Assembly (NCBI RefSeq): GCF_021010565.1
Contig: NZ_JAJNAY010000002.1
Coordinates: 248,001-312,000 of the forward strand
Direction: 5' to 3'
Origin: Chryseobacterium turcicum
Lineage (GTDB): Bacteria > Bacteroidota > Bacteroidia > Flavobacteriales > Weeksellaceae
Length of the DNA stretch: 64,000 nt
The notes under the pieces are model-generated. The model saw only the letters and a list, made by a program, of their open reading frames with translations, was not told the origin of the DNA and did no database searches. This document shows, one piece after another, positions 9,493-16,775 of this stretch. How positions within the stretch are numbered: position 1 is the first letter of the stretch; the number at the start of each line of letters is the position of its first letter. Position numbers and translations under genes: made by a program.

Positions 9493-10128
9493 TTATATCG
9501 TCCATTCGTCATTGATGACGGCAATTACATAATATTTACCTTCAAATTCTTCAAAAACAAATCGGAGCGCCTTCCAATCCATTCCGCCATATTTTTCTGA
9601 GCCGGAAATATAGTTTTCTGTAAAGTTGGTATTAGGATATATTTCTTTTAAATTATTAAGCGAGTTTCCTTTACCTAAAAATGTATTAAATGCATAATCT
9701 GATTTTGTAAAATCTTTACGAAATACCCAATTTTTAAGGTATTGCTCAAGCGTTGCTTTGTAAATTTCACCTGACCCATCTCTAGAACCCCAGGTAAAAA
9801 TAGTTTTTGTAGGCAGATACTTTTCAAAATCAGTTTTCGAGAAATGCTTGTCTTCATTTCGGTTAACAAAAGCATACATCGAAAATCTCACGCCTTTTTC
9901 AGGGTGAATGTAATTGGCAAAAACATCATAATACCCCACTTTCAATGCCTGTAAAAGCTCATCATTACTTTTCTTCAGTGCCACTTCTTTTGAAAACGCT
10001 TCCGGCTCTGTATCGATTCTTTCATTTGTCCTCTTCAAATTGTCTGTGGATACTGTAGGGTTTTTGTCTTGTTTCTTTTCGCACGACAATGCAGCCAAAA
10101 GTAAGAATGCTAAAAAAGATTTTCTCAT
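9493..10128 (-). CDS. Hypothetical lipoprotein
   Basis: A 211-residue protein with a lipoprotein signal peptide (MRKSFLAFLLLAALSC, lipobox ALSC, followed by EKKQDKNP). The mature region contains KYGGMDWKALRFVFEEFEGKYYVIAVINDEWTI at its C-terminus, a pattern common in uncharacterised Bacteroidota lipoproteins of the NTF2-like type, but no defined family can be named with confidence. It should be anchored in the cell envelope. The upstream region holds five perfect copies of an 8-bp repeat about 45 bp before the start codon, which could alter promoter spacing. Function unknown. Confidence 0.75.
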   Translation of the reverse strand: MRKSFLAFLLLAALSCEKKQDKNPTVSTDNLKRTNERIDTEPEAFSKEVALKKSNDELLQALKVGYYDVFANYIHPEKGVRFSMYAFVNRNEDKHFSKTDFEKYLPTKTIFTWGSRDGSGEIYKATLEQYLKNWVFRKDFTKSDYAFNTFLGKGNSLNNLKEIYPNTNFTENYISGSEKYGGMDWKALRFVFEEFEGKYYVIAVINDEWTI

Positions 10129-10172
10129 CGTAAAATTTTCGTGGAAAGTTCAAAAGGAATGCCATTTTTAAG

Positions 10173-10212
10173 TTTTAGTGTTTTAGTGTTTTAGTGTTTT
10201 AGTGTTTTAGTG
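10173..10212. repeat. Five perfect TTTTAGTG octamers
   Basis: TTTTAGTG is repeated five times without a mismatch. The array lies 44 bp upstream of the lipoprotein start codon at 10128 (minus strand), and about 165 bp before ypdA. Such arrays are prone to slipped-strand length changes. Confidence 0.95.
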
Positions 10213-10365
10213 AATTTAATATTTCTATAGTACAAAAAATGAAAATAGGTTTTCTGGAAAAAAAAGATTTAAAAAAGTCAAGTATCTTTAAATTTAATAG
10301 AGATTGATAATGATTACTATTGTTTTTAGATTAATGATTAAAGTAGATTCCTGGTCGCTTTTTAG

Positions 10366-10373
10366 TATTTTTG
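10366..10373 (+). promoter_or_regulatory. -7 box immediately before ypdA
   Basis: TATTTTTG matches TAnnTTTG. It ends only four bases before the ypdA start codon (10378), so transcription from it would begin at or very near the ATG and give a leaderless mRNA. No clear -33 TTG at the usual spacing is seen, which lowers confidence. Confidence 0.35.
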
Positions 10374-10377
10374 ATGG

Positions 10378-11340
10378 ATGGAAATTTTAGATATTCTGAT
10401 TATCGGAGCTGGACCAATTGGTTTAAACTGCGCGCTTGAAGCCAATAAAAACAATCTCAATTATTTAATTATTGAAAAAGGAACGATTGTAAATTCGCTT
10501 TACAACTACCCTTTATACATGAAGTTTTTTTCAACCGCAGATAAACTTGAAATTGCTGAAATCCCTTTTATTTCGGCTGCTCCAAAACCTGGAAGGCAGG
10601 AAGCTCTGGAATATTATCAAGGGATTGCAAGGCAGAAAAACATCAATATCAATCTTTATGAAAAAGTATTGAACGTTTCTAAAAACGGAGAACTCTTTGA
10701 AATTGAAACTTCCAAATCAAAATATACAGCCAAGAACGTGATTATCTCAACCGGATTTTATGACATCCCGAATCTGATGAATATTCCTGGAGAAAACCTT
10801 GAAAAAGTAAAACATTATTACACCGAACCTTATCCTTACGCAAAACAAAAAATCGTTGTTATTGGCTCAAGTAATTCTTCTGTTGATGCCGCTTTAGAAA
10901 CGTATAGAAAAGGTGCTGAAGTAACGATGATTATTCGTAATTCTGAAATTTCCGAAAATGTAAAATATTGGGTGAAACCAGATATTGAAAACAGAATCGC
11001 CGAAGGAAGTATTAAAGCTCACTTTAATGCTGAACTCATAGAAATTAAAGAGCAATCTGTAATTTTCAAAGACAAAAATGGTAAGGTTGAAGAAATTGAA
11101 AATGATTTTGTATTGGCGATGACCGGTTATCTTCCCGATTTTGATTTTCTTAAAAATTCAGGAATTGATTTACAAGGTGAATGTTTAAATCCTGTCTACA
11201 ACCCTGAAACGATGGAAACAAATATTGACAATTTATATTTGGCAGGCGTAGTTTGTGGTGGAAAAGATACCCATCTTTGGTTTATAGAAAACTCAAGAAT
11301 TCATGCAGAAATGATTGTGAAAAATATTGTGAAAAATTAA
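10378..11340 (+). CDS. ypdA: YpdA-type bacillithiol disulfide reductase
   Basis: The 320-residue flavoprotein has an N-terminal FAD-binding Rossmann motif (IIGAGPIGLNCALEA, residues 8-22), a central NAD(P)H-binding motif (VVIGSSNSSVDAALE, about 160-174) and the C-terminal YLAGVVCGGKDTHLWFIENSR segment of the YpdA family. YpdA proteins reduce oxidised bacillithiol (BSSB) with NADPH in the cytoplasm of low-GC Gram-positives and Bacteroidota. The family lacks the CxxC of thioredoxin reductase, and none is present here. The neighbouring genes do not belong to bacillithiol synthesis. Alternative description: thioredoxin-reductase-like oxidoreductase. Confidence 0.88.
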   Translation: MEILDILIIGAGPIGLNCALEANKNNLNYLIIEKGTIVNSLYNYPLYMKFFSTADKLEIAEIPFISAAPKPGRQEALEYYQGIARQKNININLYEKVLNVSKNGELFEIETSKSKYTAKNVIISTGFYDIPNLMNIPGENLEKVKHYYTEPYPYAKQKIVVIGSSNSSVDAALETYRKGAEVTMIIRNSEISENVKYWVKPDIENRIAEGSIKAHFNAELIEIKEQSVIFKDKNGKVEEIENDFVLAMTGYLPDFDFLKNSGIDLQGECLNPVYNPETMETNIDNLYLAGVVCGGKDTHLWFIENSRIHAEMIVKNIVKN

Positions 11341-11343
11341 ACT

Positions 11344-12081
11344 GTGAAAAAAATTCTTCTTTTAATAGTTTTGTTTAGTTTCAATTTTATGTTTGGCTGT
11401 AGTTGCATATTTACGACACTTGCCAAAGCTTATCAGCAGGCAGATGTTGTTGCTGAAATAACCGTATTAAATGTTTATGGTAACGACTCTGTTCAAAAAA
11501 CATATAAAGCTGATATAAAATTTGAAAAATTCTTCAAAGGTAAAAGCAATATCAAGACTTTGGATGTTAGGGGAAATATTGGCAATTTTCCTGGTTCAAG
11601 CTGTCAATTAAGTTTTCAAACAAAAGCTAAATATCTTATTTTTTTGAGCAATAATAACGAGATAGTCTCATTATGCACACCTCATTATATTCTTGATAAC
11701 AATTCCTACGAAAGTAAAATTAACGCTGTAGAAAATCTTTTTTCATTTTTACAAGACAATACAACGAAGGACGATGAATTTCTTGTTTACTTTGAGCAAA
11801 ATAAGAAAGGAAAATCAAGTATCTCAAAATTAAAAAACTTTAAGCCTAAAAATAATTTTGCGGTTTATGAAGTAATTTTAAACAGTAAAAATGTAATTGA
11901 AAAGGTAAAAAACATATCAGAATTTGGTGACAGAGATGATAAAATAGCCGAGCTAATACAGAAAAACCTTAATCGTGATTTAACCGCGATTTCAAACAAG
12001 AGGCTTCTGATTGCCCTTGTTTATATACCAGAATATATTCCAATCAAATATAGAGATTATATTACTTCAGAATTATATTAA
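11344..12081 (+). CDS. Secreted TIMP/netrin-module-like protein
   Basis: A 245-residue protein read from a GTG start three bases after the ypdA stop, so probably translated from the same mRNA. The signal peptide (MKKILLLIVLFSFNFMFG) is followed at once by CSCIF and a segment with AYQQADVVAEITVLNVYG, FEKFFKGK and SSCQLSFQTKAKYLIFLS. This N-terminal Cys-x-Cys placement and spacing of later cysteines resemble the OB-fold of TIMP/NTR modules, which occur in some bacterial secreted proteins. The C-terminal part is unassigned. It may be lipidated instead, but the lipobox MFGC is weak. Its stop codon overlaps that of the opposite remnant at 12078. Confidence 0.6.
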   Translation: MKKILLLIVLFSFNFMFGCSCIFTTLAKAYQQADVVAEITVLNVYGNDSVQKTYKADIKFEKFFKGKSNIKTLDVRGNIGNFPGSSCQLSFQTKAKYLIFLSNNNEIVSLCTPHYILDNNSYESKINAVENLFSFLQDNTTKDDEFLVYFEQNKKGKSSISKLKNFKPKNNFAVYEVILNSKNVIEKVKNISEFGDRDDKIAELIQKNLNRDLTAISNKRLLIALVYIPEYIPIKYRDYITSELY

Positions 12082-12476
12082 AAATCAACCTTCATTCCCA
12101 GAACGAAATTTCTTTTTGCTGCAGGATTATAATATCGGTTTCCAAATGCATTGATATCGAAGCCTAAAACATAATCTTCATTATATAAATTCTGAATTTG
12201 CAGATATAAATTCAATCTTGTTTTATCAAAATTTACGGGAAATCTGAATTGAATATTTCCAATTAGATTAGATTCTGACCAAACTGTATTGGCATCATTC
12301 AAGGGTATTTTTGAGGTATAAAAATGAGAATAATCTACGGAAAGCTTTTTAAAGAAAGTAAAATTTATTAGACTACTTATTGTTGTTCTCGGAACTCCCG
12401 TTACCTCATTTCCAGAAAAATCATTTTCATTGCGAATTGCTATGCAAAAATTATACTGTTTATGCATGGTCATCAA
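12078..12476 (-). pseudogene. C-terminal remnant of a TonB-dependent receptor
   Basis: About 132 codons remain of an outer-membrane receptor barrel. The segment with GVPRTTISSLINFTFFKK, YTSKIPLNDANTVWS, IQNLYNEDYVLGFDINAFGN and the terminal FVLGMKVDF (ending in Phe) is the typical final quarter of siderophore-type TonB receptors, which are normally 650-850 residues. No plug domain, signal peptide or earlier barrel strands exist upstream; instead a palindromic repeat begins 12 bp before the first in-frame ATG. The remnant is therefore a decayed gene rather than a functional small protein. Its TAA shares the TTAA at 12078-12081 with the stop codon of the convergent gene. Confidence 0.8.
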
Positions 12477-12487
12477 TCTAATGAAAA

Positions 12488-12520
12488 AACCATGTCAAGG
12501 TTTTGAACCCTGACATGGTT
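12488..12520. repeat. 33-nt palindrome, copy 1
   Basis: Arms AACCATGTCAAGG and CCCTGACATGGTT with the loop TTTTGAA. It is one of three related palindromes in the window (also 13059-13091 and 44514-44564) sharing the TGTCA..TTTTGAA..TGACA core. It marks the point where the TonB-receptor remnant ends. Confidence 0.85.
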
Positions 12521-12585
12521 GAATGAATAAGAGTAGTCTTTTTAGGCTACTCTTTTATCGGACAACAATGATTTTTTATATAATT

Positions 12586-12656
12586 CTCGCAGATTATACA
12601 GATTTATTAGATTAAAAACTGAGAAATTAATCTGCTTAATCAGCAAAATCCGCGAG
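12586..12656. repeat. CTCGCAGATT-type dispersed repeat
   Basis: CTCGCAGATTATACAGATT at one side and AATCTGCTTAATCAGC...CCGCGAG at the other form an imperfect inverted repeat. Related sequences lie at 39277-39332, 42611-42665 and 55405-55432, always between genes. Confidence 0.7.
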
Positions 12657-12720
12657 ATAAATTATTTTCATTTAAATTTAAAGAAGCTCTTAAAGAAACT
12701 TTAAGTTCTCAACCTCTCCA

Positions 12721-13056
12721 TTTTGGTTATTTATCTAAAATTTGTGGTTGTTTGGGGCATCGATTCGGTTGTGAAGACCTCCGATTGGGTTATTTACCCA
12801 AAATTTCCGGTTCATTACCCAAATGATTCGGTTCTGCACCTAAATGATTCGGTTCGGAACCAGAAATTTTAGGTTCGGAACCGGAAGCTTTAGGTTCAAG
12901 ACCACAACGAACCACTAAACAACCGAATAGATTCGGTGTTGAACCACAAATTTCCGGTTAAAGACCTAAATGTTTTGGTTCAAGACCATAACTGACCACT
13001 AAACAACCGAATTGATTAGGTGTTGAACGACAAATTTCTGTTTAAGGCGTAAAAGA
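12721..13056. repeat. Degenerate 21-bp minisatellite with an 84-bp higher-order repeat
   Basis: About sixteen units of 20-22 bp follow the pattern TTCGGTTCnnnACCnAAAT. Each unit contains a small inverted repeat (GGTTC..GAACC), best seen at 12848-12889. The last part is organised at a higher level: 12890-12973 and 12974-13057 are two 84-bp copies (four units each) that both include ACCACTAAACAACCGAAT. On the minus strand 12793-12957 is free of stops and encodes heptads of the type GSEPNHL, but there is no start codon or ribosome-binding context, so a coding role is unlikely. Confidence 0.85.
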
Positions 13057-13058
13057 AA

Positions 13059-13091
13059 AACCTTGTCAGGGTTTTGAACCCTGACAAGGTT
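13059..13091. repeat. 33-nt palindrome, copy 2
   Basis: Perfect 13-nt arms AACCTTGTCAGGG and CCCTGACAAGGTT around the loop TTTTGAA. It lies 49 bp before a GC-rich element, the same order as at 44.5 kb. Confidence 0.92.
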
Positions 13092-13140
13092 GATGTGTGT
13101 GAAAATTTTGTTTTGACACCTTCTTTTGTTTTATCGGTGC

Positions 13141-13286
13141 TTTTGCGTGAGGGATACGGCGGGCGGCGACGAAGGAGCCGGTGCGAGTGAGGAACGAACG
13201 AGTACGGTTGCGAAGCGAACCCCAGAGCAGCCCGACCCGAAGTTTTTGCGAGGGTTTTAGCCTTGGCAAAACGTAGGGGCACGCCC
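13141..13286. repeat. GC-rich intergenic element, copy A
   Basis: This strongly GC-rich stretch begins with TTTGCGTGAGGGATA, has AGCCCGACC in its middle and ends GGGCACGCCC. The element at 44618-44750 shares the same three blocks in the same order, with different sequence between them. It starts 12 bp after the stop codon of the minus-strand MFS gene. Open frames through it on either strand reflect its base composition, not genes. Confidence 0.85.
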
Positions 13287-13298
13287 AAAATAAAACGA

Positions 13299-14549
13299 TT
13301 ATGCTTCCTGTTTTTTATCCCCAATCATCCACGGAACAACGAAATAGAATGCAATGGCAATGAATGTGGCTAAGACTCCGGTGCCAATCCATAAAACAGT
13401 AAATCCTAATTTTTCGGCAATCAAAGTTCCGAAATAGGGTGTCACAATGAGTGCGATGGAAAAGGAAATTCCATTCAGTCCCATATACGCTCCTTTGTTA
13501 TTTTTCCCAGACCTTAAAGCGGTGATAATCGACATGAAAGGCAACGCCCAAATCTCGCCCACAGACAATAAAGTCATGGAAATTACTAAAGTGATAATGC
13601 TATAATCGAAACCTAACATTGCATAAGAAAGTCCGCAAATGAAGGTTCCTAAAAATAGGGTACGAGCCAAGCTTAGGTATTTTTCGGCAACCTGGACCAA
13701 TCCCATTTCGAGTAACACCACAATAACTCCGCTATAGCCTAACAAATATCCTATATTTTGCTGGCTTAAATGGGCAGTATCTTTATAAAACATTGTCAAC
13801 GTACTGAATAACTGGAAGAAACAGATTGAAAAAAGCATACACAAGAAACAATAAACCAAGAATTTACCGTCCCGATAAGGCGAGTTTTCTTTTTTAATCT
13901 CAATCGCTTCTTTTACTTTTCTGGCTCTTAATTTGGCAAGTTTATTACGTTTTCGAAAGAAAATAATGTATAAAATACCGGCTAATAAAGCTGTCAAGGC
14001 ATTTGAAAAGAATAAAAATTCATAAGAAATCGCGGACAAAATTCCACCTAACGCCGGGCCAATAGAGAATCCTAAATTGACCGCCATACGGTTTAACGAA
14101 AATGCTCTTGTGATATTTTCGGGTTTTGCATATTTGGTTATCGCCACCGAGTTTGCCGGACGAAATGAATCGCTGACAATACTCTGAATTAAAATAATGG
14201 CAGCAACTCCCACTTCTGTTTTAAAAAGCGGAATTAAACAAAACAAAGGAACACTGAGCAATAAACTGAGATACTGAACTTTGTATTCCCCAATTTTATC
14301 GGTAATAAATCCGCCCAGCCAAGAACCAATTACGGAACCTATCCCGAAAAAGCTAAGTACAATCCCAGTATTTTCTATACTGAAATTTAAATGAGCTGTC
14401 ATATAAACTCCCAAAAATGGAAGTACCATCGACCCCGCACGGTTGATGAGCATTACCAAAGCGAGCATCCAACTTTCTTGCGAAAGCCCTTTGAATGAGT
14501 TGGTGTATAATTGTATTAATTTCACAATTCTAATATTTAAAGTTAACAT
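13299..14549 (-). CDS. MFS transporter
   Basis: A 416-residue major facilitator with about twelve hydrophobic segments, split by a basic cytoplasmic loop near the middle (FFRKRNKLAKLRARKVKEAIEIKK). The segment FFGIGSVIGSWLGGFITDKIGEYKVQ is the loop 2-3 signature (G-x3-D-x2-G). I chose the ATG at 14549 because the protein there begins in the usual way before INRAGSMVLPFLGVYMT; the open frame continues upstream to 14732 only because the 65-bp repeat at 14617-14770 happens to be open, giving two MQSYQIKFK copies. Probably an inner-membrane efflux pump for small molecules; substrate unknown. Confidence 0.88.
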   Translation of the reverse strand: MLTLNIRIVKLIQLYTNSFKGLSQESWMLALVMLINRAGSMVLPFLGVYMTAHLNFSIENTGIVLSFFGIGSVIGSWLGGFITDKIGEYKVQYLSLLLSVPLFCLIPLFKTEVGVAAIILIQSIVSDSFRPANSVAITKYAKPENITRAFSLNRMAVNLGFSIGPALGGILSAISYEFLFFSNALTALLAGILYIIFFRKRNKLAKLRARKVKEAIEIKKENSPYRDGKFLVYCFLCMLFSICFFQLFSTLTMFYKDTAHLSQQNIGYLLGYSGVIVVLLEMGLVQVAEKYLSLARTLFLGTFICGLSYAMLGFDYSIITLVISMTLLSVGEIWALPFMSIITALRSGKNNKGAYMGLNGISFSIALIVTPYFGTLIAEKLGFTVLWIGTGVLATFIAIAFYFVVPWMIGDKKQEA

Positions 14550-14616
14550 CGTTACTTCGAGTAGGTTTGAAAAACCATATCGAGAAGTTTTCGAACTTAA
14601 GACAAATTTTGTTTGA

Positions 14617-14770
14617 GCCGTCCTTTGAGGACTTTTATATTTAAACTTTATTTGATAGGATTGCATCCTATCCTTTGATAAGCCTTCCTTTTCAGGATTT
14701 CTATGTTTAAATTTTATTTGATAGGATTGCATCCTATCCTTTGATAAGCCGTCCTTTCAGGACTTTAAAG
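14617..14770. repeat. 65/66-bp tandem repeat
   Basis: Two full units (14617-14681 and 14682-14747) and a partial third (14748-14770). Each contains GATAGGATTGCATCCTATC, a hairpin with 8-nt arms, and the junction GATAAGCC followed by TCCTTT..AGGA. It lies between glnS and the MFS gene and extends the MFS reading frame artificially. Confidence 0.9.
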
Positions 14771-14773
14771 AAG

Positions 14774-14793
14774 ATATTCGTGTATTCGTGGCA
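14774..14793. repeat. ATTCGTGTATTCGTGGCAA repeat
   Basis: The same sequence recurs at 39244-39263, and its inverted form (TTGCCACGAATGCACGAA) at 39354-39371. It is a short dispersed intergenic repeat of unknown role. Confidence 0.75.
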
Positions 14794-14806
14794 ATAAAAA
14801 AAACAA

Positions 14807-14835
14807 AAACAGGGCTTAAAAATTAAGCCCTGTTT
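14807..14835 (-). terminator. Intrinsic terminator of glnS
   Basis: On the minus strand 13-nt arms (AAACAGGGCTTAA and its complement) close a 3-nt loop, followed by a T-rich tract opposite 14797-14806. It lies 25 bp after the glnS stop codon. Confidence 0.88.
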
Positions 14836-14860
14836 CATTTATAATGATATAAATAAATTT

Positions 14861-16534
14861 TTACTCTGGCTTATAAGAGTCTTTTAAAGTCACCGTTCTA
14901 TTGAACACAAAATTTGTATCGGTAGAATCTTGATCTTTCGTAAAATAGCCAATCCTTTGGAACTGAAGCGGTTCACCCACAGCAACGTCCTTTAAACTAG
15001 GCTCAGCAAATCCTTGAATTGTATTGACAGATTCAGGATTGATGAAATTTAAGAAATCTACATCTTTCTCAGCATCAGGCTGTTCTACGGTAAATAGTTT
15101 CTCGTAGTTTCTAACTTCTACAGGAATTGCATGCTGTGCAGAAACCCAATGAATCGTCCCTTTTACTTTTCTTAAACTTTCCTCAGTACCGCTTCCCGAC
15201 TTAGATTTTTCGTCGTAAGATGCGTAAATAGTCGTGATTTCACCATTTTCATCCTTCTCTACTCTTTCACCTTTAATGATGTAAGCAGATTTTAAACGAA
15301 CTTCTCCGCCTAATCTTAGTCTAAAAAATTTGTTTCCAGCTTCTTCTTTGAAATCTTCACGCTCAATATATAATTCTCTTGAGAACGGAATTTCTCTTGT
15401 TCCCGCATCTTCCTGCTCATTGTTATTTTCCGTCGTCAACCATTCATCTTGACCTTCAGGATAGTTTTCTATGATCAATTTAATAGGGTCTACAACCGCC
15501 ATCACACGTTTTGCGACTTTATTTAAATCTTCACGAACACAGAAATCCAATAACTGAATTTCAATTAAATTTTCTCTTTTTGCAACACCTACTTTATCAA
15601 TGAAATTTCTGATTGCTTTAGCTGTAAAGCCTTTTCTACGCATCCCCGAAATAGTCGGCATTCTTGGATCATCCCAACCGTTTACTGCATTTTCAGCAAT
15701 TAACCTTTGGAGTTTCCTTTTGGAAGTAATCATGTAAGAAACGTTCATCCTTGCAAATTCTCTTTGCTTGTTTTTTACCTTTCCTTCTTCATACACCTGA
15801 TCTAAATACCAATTGTAAAGAGGTCTGTGGTTTTCAAACTCTAAAGAGCAGAGCGAGTGCGAAATTTGCTCAATATAATCAGATTCACCGTGAGCCCAGT
15901 CGTACATAGGATAAATCTTCCAGTCTGTACCTGTTCTATGGTGAGGTCTTTTTAAAATTCTGTACATTACAGGATCACGCATATTCATATTTGGCGAAAC
16001 CATGTCGATTTTTGCACGTAGAGACATTGATCCTTCTTCAAATTCGCCATTTTTCATCCTTTCAAACAAGTCTAAAGACTCTTCAATAGGGCGATTTCTA
16101 AATGGAGATTCTACACCTGGCTCAGCAGGATTTTTTCTTTGCTCAGTAATCACCTCAGAAGGCTGCTGATCTATATAAGCTTTTTCTTCTTTGATTAATT
16201 GTACTGCCCAATCGTAAAGCTGCTGGAAGTAATCGGAAGCATACAAGACTTTATCCCATTTGAAACCTAACCATTCAACGTCTTTCATAATAGAATCTAC
16301 GAATTCCTGCTCTTCTTTTTCAGGATTCGTATCGTCGAAACGAAGGTTTACAGGAGCATTGTATTTTTCACCCAAACCGAAGTTGATGCAGATCGCTTTT
16401 GTATGACCTACATGCAGATAACCGTTTGGTTCAGGCGGAAAACGGAAACGGAGCTGATCATTTCTTAGGCCGTTTGCCAAATCATCTTCGATAATTTGCT
16501 CAATAAAATTGAGTGATTTTTTTTCTTCTTCCAT
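14861..16534 (-). CDS. glnS: Glutamine--tRNA ligase
   Basis: The 557-residue class I synthetase has the HIGH-type motif in PPEPNGYLHVGHTK (His41-Val-Gly-His44) and the KMSKS-type motif in MITSKRKLQRL. The anticodon-binding beta-barrel domains fill the C-terminal half (VEVRNYEKLF, FQRIGYFTKD). It charges tRNA-Gln with glutamine using ATP, so this organism does not rely solely on the amidotransferase route. The length matches E. coli GlnRS (about 550). The Gln, rather than Glu, identity follows from the PPEPNGYLH and DDTNPEKE motifs. It has its own promoter and terminator. Confidence 0.96.
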   Translation of the reverse strand: MEEEKKSLNFIEQIIEDDLANGLRNDQLRFRFPPEPNGYLHVGHTKAICINFGLGEKYNAPVNLRFDDTNPEKEEQEFVDSIMKDVEWLGFKWDKVLYASDYFQQLYDWAVQLIKEEKAYIDQQPSEVITEQRKNPAEPGVESPFRNRPIEESLDLFERMKNGEFEEGSMSLRAKIDMVSPNMNMRDPVMYRILKRPHHRTGTDWKIYPMYDWAHGESDYIEQISHSLCSLEFENHRPLYNWYLDQVYEEGKVKNKQREFARMNVSYMITSKRKLQRLIAENAVNGWDDPRMPTISGMRRKGFTAKAIRNFIDKVGVAKRENLIEIQLLDFCVREDLNKVAKRVMAVVDPIKLIIENYPEGQDEWLTTENNNEQEDAGTREIPFSRELYIEREDFKEEAGNKFFRLRLGGEVRLKSAYIIKGERVEKDENGEITTIYASYDEKSKSGSGTEESLRKVKGTIHWVSAQHAIPVEVRNYEKLFTVEQPDAEKDVDFLNFINPESVNTIQGFAEPSLKDVAVGEPLQFQRIGYFTKDQDSTDTNFVFNRTVTLKDSYKPE

Positions 16535-16573
16535 TAAAATTCGCTTTAAAATGTCGTGTTATCCGACAATTTG

Positions 16574-16581
16574 CAAATTTA
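16574..16581 (-). promoter_or_regulatory. -7 box of glnS
   Basis: On the minus strand the sequence reads TAAATTTG, matching TAnnTTTG. It would start transcription about 33 nt before the glnS ATG. Confidence 0.55.
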
Positions 16582-16688
16582 AGAAAATTTCAGGGTTTAT
16601 GAAAATGATAAATTTTAAAAGTAAATTCACAGAAAATTGATTTTTTTTTCAGATATTTACACAACCAACAGTTAACATAATATCAATC

Positions 16689-16766
16689 ATGAAAAAATTA
16701 AAAAAACAATTTGCTGTCATTCTTACGTATATTAAGAAAGCAATTTTTGTAAATGGCGTGGTTTAA
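16689..16766 (+). CDS. Possible 25-residue cationic peptide
   Basis: ATG to TAA encodes MKKLKKQFAVILTYIKKAIF followed by VNGVV. The peptide alternates lysines with hydrophobic residues and would form a short amphipathic or membrane-inserting helix. It lies alone between glnS and menC, which are both on the other strand. There is an AT-rich upstream region but no exact TAnnTTTG box. The pattern is like small membrane-active peptides or type I toxins, yet it may be a chance frame. Confidence is low because nothing but composition and a start codon supports it. Confidence 0.25.
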   Translation: MKKLKKQFAVILTYIKKAIFVNGVV

Positions 16767-16775
16767 TCAAGCGAT

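Noticed and set aside
12790..12957. Heptapeptide-repeat protein (GSEPNHL type) on the minus strand
   Set aside because: There is no start codon, stops lie on both sides, and unit lengths vary between 20 and 22 bp, so the frame is not kept over the array.
12721..13056. CRISPR array
   Set aside because: Repeats are degenerate, there are no unique spacers of constant length, and no cas gene is near.
13016..13324. Open frame of 102 residues on the minus strand with many Arg and Pro codons
   Set aside because: It lies wholly in the palindrome and GC-rich element; the composition explains the lack of stops, and the second repeat copy at 44.6 kb does not conserve the frame.
14550..14732. N-terminal extension of the MFS transporter
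   Set aside because: The extension is encoded by the 65-bp tandem repeat and would put 61 hydrophilic residues before the first helix; the start at 14549 fits the family.
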